A DNA stretch of 64,000 bases from Haloterrigena turkmenica DSM 5511 (GTDB taxonomy: Archaea > Halobacteriota > Halobacteria > Halobacteriales > Natrialbaceae), in the NCBI RefSeq assembly GCF_000025325.1, contig NC_013743.1, positions 1,426,001 through 1,490,000 on the forward strand, written 5' to 3'. Below are positions 8,525 through 16,347 of the stretch, piece after piece. The position numbers and the translations under genes are program-made. A model generated the notes under the pieces. The model saw only the letters and a program-made list of their open reading frames with translations. It did no database searches and was not told where the DNA came from. How positions within the stretch are numbered: position 1 is the stretch's first letter; every line of letters starts with the position of its first letter.

Positions 8525-9808
8525 TCAGGGTCGTCTGCGTCCGAGCCGCTCGATCGCGCCGGAGACGACGTCGACGCCGTGGGCGATGCTCGCCTCGTCG
8601 ACGTCGAACGTCGCGCTGTGGTGGCCGCCGGGGTGGTCGGTTCCGATGCCGACGTAACACGCCTCGCCGCCGTTCTCCTGGACGGCCCGCATGAGGTACG
8701 TCGCGTCCTCGCTGCCGCCCAGTTCGTCGCGCTCGAGGACGCTCTCGACGCCCGCGGTCTCGTCGGCGACGTCGGCGACGATATCGGCCAGCGCCTGATC
8801 GCTCGTCGCGCTCGGCGCTTCGGCACCGACACCGAACGAGACCTCGCACTCGTGCATCTCGGCAGCGTTGCGGACGACGTGGCGCGCCTTGCGGTCCATA
8901 TACTCCATCAGGTCGGTCGTCTCGCCGCGGACCTCCGCGAGGATGCGAGCCTCGTCCGGGACGATGTTGGCGGCGCTGCCGCCCTCGACGACGCCGGCGT
9001 TGATTCGGGTCTTGCCGTCGTTGTGCCGCGGGATCCCGTAGAGATTTTGCACTGCGGTCGCCATCGCCTGGACGGCGTTGCGCCCCTGTTCGGGGTGGCC
9101 GCCGGCGTGGGCCGACTCGCCGGCGAACTCGGCCTCGAGGTGGCGCACGGCGAGGAAGCCGTCGATGCCGGCGACGATCTCGCCGGTCGGGTGGTCCAGT
9201 CCGATGTGGAGCGCGAACAAGTGATCGACGTCCGCGAGGTGCTCGCTCTTCGCCATCGACTTGCCGCCGCCGACGACCTCCTCGGCGGGCTGGAAGAACA
9301 CCTTCAGCGTCCCCGAGAAGTCGTCGCTCGCGGCGATCCGCTCTGCGACGCCGATCCCGATGGTCGCGTGGGCGTCGTGGCCGCAGGCGTGCATCGCGCC
9401 CTCGTGTTCCGAGCGGAAGCCCTCCGCGGCGGGAGCGTGGTCGGAAGCGTCGCTCTCCTCGCGCGGGAGCCCGTCGATGTCGACGCGCAGGCCGACGGTC
9501 GGCCCCTCGCCGCGCTCGAGGACGGCGACGGCGCCAGTATAGCCGCCCGCGAGCGACTCGAGAACTGCTTCGTCGGCGCCGGCCTCGCGGGCCCGCTCGA
9601 GCCAGCGGGTCAGTTCCGCCTCGTCGGGGACGGCCATCCGGTGGTCGCTCGCGATGGCGTCCGGGCCGACGTAGAGTTCGTCGAGGTCGTCGCCCAGTCT
9701 GGACTCGAGTTCTTCGACGAGCCGTGCAGTGGTGTAGAACTCGCACCAGGCCGGTTCGGGCCGCCGGTGGAGATCCCGGCGCAGCGAGACGAGGTCATTC
9801 GTGCTCAT
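8525..9808 (-). CDS. M20 family amidohydrolase (AbgA/AbgB-like)
   Basis: Zinc metallohydrolase of 427 aa. The metal-binding motif MHACGHDAHA, the FFQPAEEV motif with the catalytic/metal Glu pair, HIGLDHPTG, and the C-terminal GTDHPGGHHSATFDVDE are all present, so the enzyme looks complete. The N-terminal start DLVSLRRDLHRRPEPAWCEFYTTARL and the long insert before the metal domain resemble p-aminobenzoyl-glutamate hydrolase subunits and other N-acyl amino acid hydrolases. The start is ATG 9808 (MSTNDLVSLRR); upstream in-frame residues are basic and unlike the family. Substrate is not determined by the sequence. Confidence 0.87.
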   Translation of the reverse strand: MSTNDLVSLRRDLHRRPEPAWCEFYTTARLVEELESRLGDDLDELYVGPDAIASDHRMAVPDEAELTRWLERAREAGADEAVLESLAGGYTGAVAVLERGEGPTVGLRVDIDGLPREESDASDHAPAAEGFRSEHEGAMHACGHDAHATIGIGVAERIAASDDFSGTLKVFFQPAEEVVGGGKSMAKSEHLADVDHLFALHIGLDHPTGEIVAGIDGFLAVRHLEAEFAGESAHAGGHPEQGRNAVQAMATAVQNLYGIPRHNDGKTRINAGVVEGGSAANIVPDEARILAEVRGETTDLMEYMDRKARHVVRNAAEMHECEVSFGVGAEAPSATSDQALADIVADVADETAGVESVLERDELGGSEDATYLMRAVQENGGEACYVGIGTDHPGGHHSATFDVDEASIAHGVDVVSGAIERLGRRRP

Positions 9809-9918
9809 ACCTGTCCCTCGTCGTGACGGGTCAAAAGTACTGCACCTCTTCGGGCGGTTCGCGGGCGGCGAGCACGTCACGCTCGACCGCTCGGGACGGG
9901 CGACACGGTGTCGACCGT

Positions 9919-10458
9919 TCAATCCCCGCTGGCGTCGGGTCCGGTACCGGCGACCGCACTGGCGAGGTTCGCGAGCGCATCGGCGACGCCCATTAACTGA
10001 TCGTCGACTCCCTCGAGGTCGTGACGGCGAGCCAGGTACTGCGGGTCGTTGTAGGTCACGTACACCTGCCCGTCGGCCTCCCAGACGAGCAGTTTCTGCG
10101 GGAGGTCGATCGCGACCGAGCGACTCGCCCGCATCAGCGGCGTCCCGGCCGCGGGATTGCCGAAGAGGAACAGCGTCGTCGGCGGGAGTTCCATGTCGAC
10201 CGATTCGGCATTTTCCGCGTGGTCGATTGTCGCGACGAGCAGCAGGTCTCGCTCCTCGAGGGCCGGTTCGACGCGCGCGACGGTCGTCTCGAAGTCGGCG
10301 TCGCTCTCGAGGGTTATCAGTCCCGGGTCGTCGAGCGCCGCCTCCGGATCGTCGTCACCGGCCGCGGCCGTCGTCGATGCACCGATACCCAGCGCCGTTC
10401 CCGCGCCGAGCGCTTGCAGGAACCGTCGTCGCGCCGTGTCGGATCGATCGTCCGTCAT
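9919..10458 (-). CDS. DUF302 domain protein with Tat signal
   Basis: A 179-aa exported protein. Residues 1-33 carry a twin-arginine signal (ARRRFLQALGAGTALGIGA) ending near AAAG. The rest is a DUF302 domain, recognisable by TTLFLFGNPAAGTPLMRASRSVAIDLPQKLLVWEADGQVYVTYNDPQYLARRH. The fold is small alpha/beta, and family members are often linked to redox or heavy-metal genes, but the function is not known. It is transcribed in the same direction as the amidohydrolase and lies about 110 bp upstream of it. Confidence 0.88.
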   Translation of the reverse strand: MTDDRSDTARRRFLQALGAGTALGIGASTTAAAGDDDPEAALDDPGLITLESDADFETTVARVEPALEERDLLLVATIDHAENAESVDMELPPTTLFLFGNPAAGTPLMRASRSVAIDLPQKLLVWEADGQVYVTYNDPQYLARRHDLEGVDDQLMGVADALANLASAVAGTGPDASGD

Positions 10459-10593
10459 CGTCTCGAGGCACCAGCGACCCGCTGGTAGTTATGCGGGCGT
10501 ATGCTCGGCTAACGGAACGTTTGGCCGGTGAAACGATCGTAAAGGGGTCGAGAGTGACTCGAGATCGAAACCGCAGTCGCGTCGTGGGCGCGC

Positions 10594-10929
10594 TCAGTTG
10601 CTCTGGCCGGCGCCGCGGATCTGCTCGACCTCGGCCTCGATGTGGACCGAATCGGGGAAGTTTTGCGAGGCGATGTTGCGTGCGAGGTTGTCGTGACCGT
10701 GAATCTCGAGTTCGCGGGTGAAGACGGTGTAGCTCCACGAGGAGAATCGTCGTTCGTCGTCGGCGTGGAGCCGGCAGTGCTGGGGAACGGAGTGTTTCTG
10801 CGGGGGATGAGAGTGGGGGCCTTTCAGCGCGGCGCCCTTTCGTTCGGCGGTCGATTTGATGTCGTCGACGATGGCGTCGAGCGCGGCGCGATCGCCGCTC
10901 TGGAGCGTGAGACGGGTCACGAAGGTCAT
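10594..10929 (-). CDS. Ribosomal protein uS10-like paralogue
   Basis: A 111-aa protein whose layout is that of uS10: an N-terminal beta strand (TFVTRLTLQSGD), a helix, the GPHSHPPQKHSVPQHC stretch that corresponds to the S10 loop, and a C-terminal strand. It differs from the main haloarchaeal S10, which lies next to EF-1 alpha, so it is a second copy of the kind annotated as uS10/mL48 family in haloarchaea. The start is ATG 10929. It might act in translation under particular conditions or have another RNA role. Whether it enters ribosomes is unknown. Confidence 0.8.
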   Translation of the reverse strand: MTFVTRLTLQSGDRAALDAIVDDIKSTAERKGAALKGPHSHPPQKHSVPQHCRLHADDERRFSSWSYTVFTRELEIHGHDNLARNIASQNFPDSVHIEAEVEQIRGAGQSN

Positions 10930-11156
10930 GGCTAGTCGTCCATTCGTCAACGGCCGGCGCGTAAAAGCTTGCTGAGATGGCGCGCGGGCGCCGCTCGAGT
11001 CGGGCGCGCTGCTGGGCGAACGATTCGCGAAACGGGCCAATTGCCCCGGAAACGGCGAGCGTTCGGCCGCGACGGCCGCCGAATCGGCACGGCAATCCGT
11101 GTACGCTGGACGAACAGTCCGATATTCTCTTAACGTCGCACCTGTTAGCCCAGTTA

Positions 11157-11591
11157 ATGGCAGTCGAAGCTACGAGCGCAGGCGCGATCCTCTTCCGCGA
11201 TACGCGGGGCCGGCGCGAGTATCTTCTACTCAAGAGCCGCCCAGGCGATTGGGAGTTTCCCAAGGGCGGTGTCGAAGGAGATGAAGAGCTACAGCAGACG
11301 GCGATCCGCGAAGTAAAGGAAGAGGCAGGTATCGAGCAGTTCCGGCTCCTCGACGGCTTTCGCGAGGACTACGACTACGTCTTCGAGGCGAACGGCAAGA
11401 CGATCCACAAGACCGTTCACCTCTTCGTGGCGAAGTCCTTCGAGGCGAGCGCGGAACTTTCAAACGAACATCGCGACCTCCAGTGGCGCGATTACGAACA
11501 GGCAGTGAACACCGTCACGCAGGACGGTCCTCGAGAGATCTTGGAGCAGGCCCACGATTTCCTCGACGAACGGGAGGAAGACGAAGAGTAG
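11157..11591 (+). CDS. Nudix hydrolase (Ap4A hydrolase-like)
   Basis: A 144-aa Nudix enzyme that cleaves nucleoside diphosphate-linked compounds. The Nudix box is complete: GGVEGDEELQQTAIREVKEEAGI, residues about 38-60, with the REVKEE metal ligands. The start AVEATSAGAILFRD and the WEFPKGG sequence before the box resemble archaeal/eukaryotic bis(5'-nucleosyl)-tetraphosphatases. The start is ATG 11157; the open frame runs further upstream without family similarity. A TTAACG/TTAGCC stretch at 11129-11149 suggests a nearby promoter. The C-terminal tail is very acidic. Confidence 0.9.
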   Translation: MAVEATSAGAILFRDTRGRREYLLLKSRPGDWEFPKGGVEGDEELQQTAIREVKEEAGIEQFRLLDGFREDYDYVFEANGKTIHKTVHLFVAKSFEASAELSNEHRDLQWRDYEQAVNTVTQDGPREILEQAHDFLDEREEDEE

Positions 11592-11704
11592 GGTAGTTCG
11601 AGCGGCCGCGAGACCGGTGTCGATACCCGATCTCGATCTCGCAGACGACGGTCAGCGGCGTTCTATCGAGTAGCGCTTTTGCTCGCGCGGTCCGAAGCCG
11701 AGTC

Positions 11705-12757
11705 GTGGATCGGTACACGACCGAGTTCGCGTTCGAACTCCGGACCTGCCGCTGGGCGGAACGCGCCTGGCCGCCCGACGAGCCCGCCAGTGACGACCAC
11801 GCGTTCGTCGTCGCCCGACAGCTCGGCACGAAACGCCGCCGCTGGGACACCATCGTCCTCGAGTGCGACCCCGAAGCGCTCCGCGAGCGGGCGAACTTCG
11901 GCGCGGAACGCCTCGACGGCGACCTCCTGCACGTCGTCCGCAACGCCCCCGCCGAGTGGAGCTACTACCGCGATTGTCTCCCCCATCCCGGCTACCCGTG
12001 GCGCTATGTCCGCGAGGCCATCCATCGGGCCGACGACCGCGAGATCCTCGAGACTCGCAAGAACGGGAACCGCATCGAGATCCGCCGGAAGTGGCCGTAT
12101 CCCGACGACTGGGTCCGGCGAATCGTCGCGATCGAGAACAAGCCCGACTTAGACGCCAGTGCCGCCCGCGCGCTGGGGGCCCAACTCGAGTACGACGTCG
12201 CCGTCGGACTGGCCGACGAAGTCTGGGTCGCCACGCGGCGAACGGGCGACCCCGTCGAGCGCGCGCTGTTCGAGGATCTACCCGTCGAGGCAGGGATCCT
12301 CGCGCTCGAGCCCGAGACGCTCGCCGCCGAAGTCACGTGGTATCCCCGTTCGCTGGCCGTCGACGACCCCGGCACGCGGATTCTCGAGCGACCCGACGGC
12401 GGTCGCCGGGACGGCTCCGCGGCGCGGTTCGAGTACGTCGATCCGGACGCGAAGCGAGAGACGCGCCTCGAGATCGCCGAGCGCGCCTACGAACGCGGCT
12501 GGCGCTCGTTCGCCGACACCATGCGCCCCGACTGTCGGCACTTCGAGTTGCGCTCGCGGGACGGCCTGCAACTCGAGCCCTACTGCGCCGCGAAGGGCCG
12601 ATGCCAGACGGCCGCGGAGTGTTCCGGCGGCTGTGCCGAGTTCGAGCCTGAACCACCCGTCTGGCGGACTCGAGGGTGGCCGATCGAGGGCGGCCCCGGA
12701 AAACGGTGCAAACGGTTGCTCGAGGATCGGCGTCGACGGCACCGACCGGGACTGTAG
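11705..12757 (+). CDS. DUF5787 protein, predicted Fe-S cluster PD-(D/E)XK nuclease-like
   Basis: A 350-aa haloarchaeal protein that fits DUF5787. The GTG at 11705 is the start. Around residues 143-180 the sequence IVAIENKPDLDASAARALGAQ resembles motif III of PD-(D/E)XK nucleases: E-x-K on a strand, then a helix carrying Gln, then a strand VADEVWVA. Near the C-terminus there are five cysteines in a short span (Cys277, 294, 300, 306, 310; pattern C-x16-C-x5-C-x5-C-x3-C), as in the iron-sulfur staples of Cas4 and AddB-type nucleases. Family membership is fairly sure; the nuclease and Fe-S roles are my inference. No partner genes are adjacent. Confidence 0.72.
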   Translation: MDRYTTEFAFELRTCRWAERAWPPDEPASDDHAFVVARQLGTKRRRWDTIVLECDPEALRERANFGAERLDGDLLHVVRNAPAEWSYYRDCLPHPGYPWRYVREAIHRADDREILETRKNGNRIEIRRKWPYPDDWVRRIVAIENKPDLDASAARALGAQLEYDVAVGLADEVWVATRRTGDPVERALFEDLPVEAGILALEPETLAAEVTWYPRSLAVDDPGTRILERPDGGRRDGSAARFEYVDPDAKRETRLEIAERAYERGWRSFADTMRPDCRHFELRSRDGLQLEPYCAAKGRCQTAAECSGGCAEFEPEPPVWRTRGWPIEGGPGKRCKRLLEDRRRRHRPGL

Positions 12758-12915
12758 TGTCTAACTCGCGAATCTCGGTACAAGTGCGATTCCGGACACT
12801 GTGCTCCGGTCCGAGAAACCGTGTACGGTGACGCGCGCTTGCGGCTGCCTGAGCGAGAGCGAAGGCAGTCGCTGAAACCGTGCGAGGTCTTCGCGAGTTT
12901 CACGAGCGAAGGCTT

Positions 12916-13004
12916 GTCAGAGGTTGCTCTGACAGTGGATGAGCGAACGAATAGCGCGGGACCGGAGGTCCCGCGAACCATGCGAACGGGCGCGAAGCGC
13001 CCGT
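12916..13004. repeat. Three short hairpins, same style as the 7-kb array
   Basis: Perfect inverted repeats are at 12916-12933 (7-bp stem GTCAGAG, loop GTTG), 12956-12974 (8-bp stem GCGGGACC, loop GGA) and 12986-13004 (8-bp stem ACGGGCGC, loop GAA). The last two have the 3-nt GGA or GAA loops seen at 7.0-7.4 kb, the GAA one giving the same GCGAAGC core. Their sequence is otherwise different. Confidence 0.8.
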
Positions 13005-13021
13005 GAGCAGACGGAGTGAGT

Positions 13022-13064
13022 GAGCGAATCGGCTGGGGAGGGCGTGGCGCTCCCTGTTGCCACG
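13022..13064 (+). repeat. Dispersed intergenic repeat, copy 1
   Basis: The 20 bases GAGCGAATCGGCTGGGGAGG at 13022-13041 recur exactly at 55376-55395 and, inverted, at 55479-55498. Just after it, CGTGGC (13043-13048) and GCCACG (13059-13064) can pair as a hairpin, and the same hairpin follows the 55376 copy. Conservation of sequence and of the following hairpin in two unrelated intergenic sites marks a repeat family. Confidence 0.85.
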
Positions 13065-13251
13065 ATAGCACGACACTTCGTTTCGTCTCAGTTCGTCTCG
13101 AGTATACTGTTCAAAACGTACGCTCTGCCCATAGCACCGGTGAACTCGGAAACGGATTGCAGACCTCGAGTCGAGTATCGACCGAGAACTCGGTTTCAAT
13201 CTCGGCACGACTGACCGCAACTGTAACTCGCTGATTGTGACTGATCAGCCC

Positions 13252-13755
13252 TTACTCGGAGCTCTCGACCTCGAGTTCCTCGCGGTCGACGGTCAGGCGG
13301 AACGTGGGGACGGTGCGGTACTCGACTTCGACGACGCCCTTGCGGCGCAGGCTCTGGAGCCCCGAGCGGACGTCCTCGGCCTCGGGATCGACGTCGAACT
13401 CCTCGCGGAGTTTGTGAAGGACCGAGACGACGCTTTCGGACTCCTCCTCGGGGCCGGCCAGCACGGCGACGATCTGCGTCTGGAGCTCCGGCACCCGAAT
13501 ACGGGAGGGGACGCCCTCGTCGTCGGGGTCGCTCTCGATGCCGGGTTCGACGTCGACGAGGTCGTTCGCTTCCGCCGTCGCGCGGATCAGACTGTTATCG
13601 TCCCGGAAGTAGTAGTCGCCCAGTTCGTTCTCGAGGTACTGGTGGACCTCGCTGCCGCTCTCCATGTCCCACCGCTCTTGCAGTTCCGAGTTCTTCGTCG
13701 GCTGTAGCTCCACCACGTCCGCCAACCGTTCTGTGGCCTCCTCCGAGAGCGTCAT
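13252..13755 (-). CDS. DUF5797 family protein (predicted winged-helix)
   Basis: A 167-aa acidic haloarchaeal protein fitting DUF5797. The N-terminal third (LSEEATERLADVVELQPTKNSELQERWDMESGSEVHQYLENEL) looks like a helix-turn-helix. The C-terminal part (TQIVAVLAGPEEESESVVSVLHKLREEF...RSGLQSLRRKGVVEVEYRTVPTFRLTV) looks like a second winged helix ending in the two-strand wing. This suggests a transcription regulator, but no target can be read from the neighbourhood. It is a single gene, convergent to the preceding intergenic region. Confidence 0.78.
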   Translation of the reverse strand: MTLSEEATERLADVVELQPTKNSELQERWDMESGSEVHQYLENELGDYYFRDDNSLIRATAEANDLVDVEPGIESDPDDEGVPSRIRVPELQTQIVAVLAGPEEESESVVSVLHKLREEFDVDPEAEDVRSGLQSLRRKGVVEVEYRTVPTFRLTVDREELEVESSE

Positions 13756-13830
13756 CGTCGCATCGTATGCGTATCCGCTACTTTTGCGTTGCGTCCGCGG
13801 CGTGATCGCGGTCGCGCGGTCGACCGCCGC

Positions 13831-15120
13831 TCAATCGTCGCCGACGACCGGCACGGACCGCGTCGACTCGAGAGTCTCCTCGACCTGCGTGTAGACGAGG
13901 ACGGCCCCGAGGGCGGCCAGCGCGGTCCCGAAGAGAAACGGCGTCTCGAAGCCGTAGCCGATCAGCGCGCCGGAGGTCAGCGGGCCGACGGCGATGCCGT
14001 AGCCGAAGGCCATGGTGAGAATCGAGAGCTTCGACCCGGACTCGCCCTCGCCCGCGAGGTCGCCGGCCAGCGCGAGCGCGGGCGCGAACACCATCGCGGC
14101 GGCAACGCCCTGACCGAGACGGGCGAGGAACATCGGCGCCGACGACGCGAGAAAGCCCTGGACGAACGTCGTCGGGATCAGGAAGAGCATCCCGGCGAGG
14201 ATGAACGGCCGGCGGCCGTACCGGTCGCAGGCCCGGCCGATCGGCGTCTGCAGGGCGACCTGCGCGAGGATGAACGCCGCGAACTGGAGGCCGAACCACG
14301 TCGAGCCCTGCTCGAGGCGGGCGTTGACCTGCGGTTGGATCGTCGCGAACAGCGCGATCGCCGCGGCCATGAACAGGGAGACGACCCCGAGGGTGAAGAT
14401 CGGATCGAGCAGGTGCTCGCCCGACGGATCCCGGATATCGATCGAGAGGTCGGCGCCGGCGTTAGCACTCGTCGCGTCGGGATCGGAGACGAGCAGCGTC
14501 ACCAGCCCGTAGCTGATCAGCGCCGTCACCGTCGCGAGGTAAAAGGCCGCGTCGAAGCCGCTGAGCGTTACGTCCGCGGGGAGCCGGTAGGGGCCCAGGT
14601 TGACGAGCGCGCCCGCTGCGATGGGACCGGAACCGAACCCGACGAGCCGGAACGTGTTGTAGACGCCCATGTTGCCGCCGCGATCCTGACTCGTCGCGAG
14701 TTCGTTGACCAGCGCGATCGACGCCGGAATGATGAAGGCGACGCTGACCCCCTGTAGCCCGCGGACGACGAGCAGCGAGAGGTACGTATCCGCGAACACG
14801 TAGGCGACGTTCGTCACCGCGAGGCCGGCGAGCCCGATCAGGATGAAGGACTTGCGCCGTCCCGTCCGATCCGAGAGTCGACCCGTCAACGGTTGGAAAC
14901 TGCTGTTGAGAAAGCCGAACAGCGAGAGGATGACGCCGATGAGCATCGACTCGCCCAGTCCGAACGTCGCTCCGCCAACGACGTCGCTGGTCACGTACAG
15001 CGGAATGACGATGATCAGAAAGGAGTTGCCGATGCCGTCGGCCATCCGTGCGAAGGCCAGCGCGAGGACGCGACGGTCGACAGCGAACTGGGCGACGATC
15101 CGGCGACGAAGCTCCCGCAT
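13831..15120 (-). CDS. MFS transporter
   Basis: Membrane transporter of 429 aa with about 12 hydrophobic segments and the MFS loop motif between helices 2 and 3, GRLSDRTGRRKSFI near residue 80, repeated in weaker form GRACDRYGRRPFIL in the second half. The central loop (about residues 195-225) is acidic. The drug:proton antiporter class is most likely from the sequence pattern, but the substrate is unknown. ATG 15120 is taken as the start; a GTG two codons upstream is also possible. It lies 70 bp from the PhoU-like gene, which is on the same strand. Confidence 0.88.
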   Translation of the reverse strand: MRELRRRIVAQFAVDRRVLALAFARMADGIGNSFLIIVIPLYVTSDVVGGATFGLGESMLIGVILSLFGFLNSSFQPLTGRLSDRTGRRKSFILIGLAGLAVTNVAYVFADTYLSLLVVRGLQGVSVAFIIPASIALVNELATSQDRGGNMGVYNTFRLVGFGSGPIAAGALVNLGPYRLPADVTLSGFDAAFYLATVTALISYGLVTLLVSDPDATSANAGADLSIDIRDPSGEHLLDPIFTLGVVSLFMAAAIALFATIQPQVNARLEQGSTWFGLQFAAFILAQVALQTPIGRACDRYGRRPFILAGMLFLIPTTFVQGFLASSAPMFLARLGQGVAAAMVFAPALALAGDLAGEGESGSKLSILTMAFGYGIAVGPLTSGALIGYGFETPFLFGTALAALGAVLVYTQVEETLESTRSVPVVGDD

Positions 15121-15196
15121 CGCCACTAGGTGCGATACCGCGTCCGATTAGCGTTTCGAACCGAAACCCGATCGAGGCGAGCCCAGAGACTCGCCG

Positions 15197-16228
15197 TCAG
15201 TTGATCGTCGTGTGCTCGGACTCCTCGTTGAGCGCGAGGTTGGCCGCGATTTCGGCGTTTCGCATGGCGTACTGGGCGGTCTGCTGGAGACTGACGAGCA
15301 CCTCACGGACCCGCAGCAGGTCCTCGTTGGACATCTCCGGAAGCTCGTCGAGGATCTCCTGTTCCTTACTGGAGACGTCGTGGAACATCTTCCGAACCCG
15401 ATTCGATTTGTCGTAATCGCGCTCGACGGCCGCCTCGACGGCGATCGAGGTGATCTCGTCGACCAGGTCGTTCAGTTCGCGGATGTCGCGCATCACCGAG
15501 CTATCGACGTTCAGGCTGTGGCCCTCGGTCTCGATGACGATCTCGGCGATATCCTCGGCGTTGTCCGCGGTGAGCTCTAAGTTCTTCGCGATCGAGCGGT
15601 AGCCGATCAGCGGGAAGCCGCTGTTGAGTCCGACCGCGCGGGCGAGATTCGGGTTCTGGTAAGCAGTGAAGATCAGGCGCAGCAGAAGGACGAAGATCTT
15701 GTTGGCCTGTCGTTCCCGATTCAGGGCGCGCTGGGCCAGATCGGGGTTGCCGTGGGCTAAGGCCTTGATCCCCTCGCCGCGCATCGTCTGGCCGGTTCGC
15801 TCGAGGCGCTCGAGGAGGTTGTCGAGCGTGAAGTCCTCCGGGTCGACCGAACAGCGAATCGAGATGCTCTCGGGCGTCTCCTCGATGACGCCGAGTCCCA
15901 TCAGCTGCGTCTCAGCTTGGTAGACGGCGTTAATGTGGTCGGACTCGAGGGCGCCGTCCTCGGTGTCGATACGGATGACCCGCCGCCCGAGGACGTACTG
16001 GGCGACGATCGCGCGCTCGACGGCGTCGGCGTCTAAATCGTCCGCGTGGATGATCGCTTCCGTCTCCTCCGAACTGGCGGATTCGGGCATGACGGTCAGC
16101 GTCCCCTTGCCGCTGGTCCGCAGGGACACCTCGTCGCCCTTCTCGACGGCGTGTTCGGACGCCCACTCCGCGGGGAGCGTCATGGCGAGCGTCGACGGCC
16201 CGAGTCGTTGCACTTTCCGCGTTTCCAT
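15197..16228 (-). CDS. AbrB-PhoU domain protein
   Basis: A 343-aa regulator with an N-terminal SpoVT-AbrB-type swapped-hairpin domain (residues 1-50: METRKVQRLGPSTLAMTLPAEWASEHAVEKGDEV) followed by PhoU-like helical repeats (about 110-330). In archaea such proteins are thought to control phosphate uptake or other genes, combining a DNA-binding module with a PhoU sensing module. No pst genes lie nearby. The 5' leader (16229-16347) is AT-rich and contains TTATATCC and ATAGTTATATGG, good TATA-like elements. Function is inferred from domains. Confidence 0.9.
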   Translation of the reverse strand: METRKVQRLGPSTLAMTLPAEWASEHAVEKGDEVSLRTSGKGTLTVMPESASSEETEAIIHADDLDADAVERAIVAQYVLGRRVIRIDTEDGALESDHINAVYQAETQLMGLGVIEETPESISIRCSVDPEDFTLDNLLERLERTGQTMRGEGIKALAHGNPDLAQRALNRERQANKIFVLLLRLIFTAYQNPNLARAVGLNSGFPLIGYRSIAKNLELTADNAEDIAEIVIETEGHSLNVDSSVMRDIRELNDLVDEITSIAVEAAVERDYDKSNRVRKMFHDVSSKEQEILDELPEMSNEDLLRVREVLVSLQQTAQYAMRNAEIAANLALNEESEHTTIN

Positions 16229-16347
16229 ATGACATCCTAAGGAAAGACACGACCTTAATCTTGACTATATTCACCTTATATCCGGGTCGAATAGTTATAT
16301 GGATGATTGTGGTGGACGGAATCGCACGTACCTTAAACAACTAGCCC

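Larger units (their letters stand above)
12758..13251. other. 494-bp intergenic region with hairpins and a dispersed repeat
   Basis: No believable gene is present. The central part (12916-13064) contains perfect hairpins of the same style as the 7-kb array and one copy of the GAGCGAATCGGCTGGGGAGG repeat that recurs at 55.4 kb. The stretch 13065-13251 has no structure that I can recognise. Confidence 0.7.
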
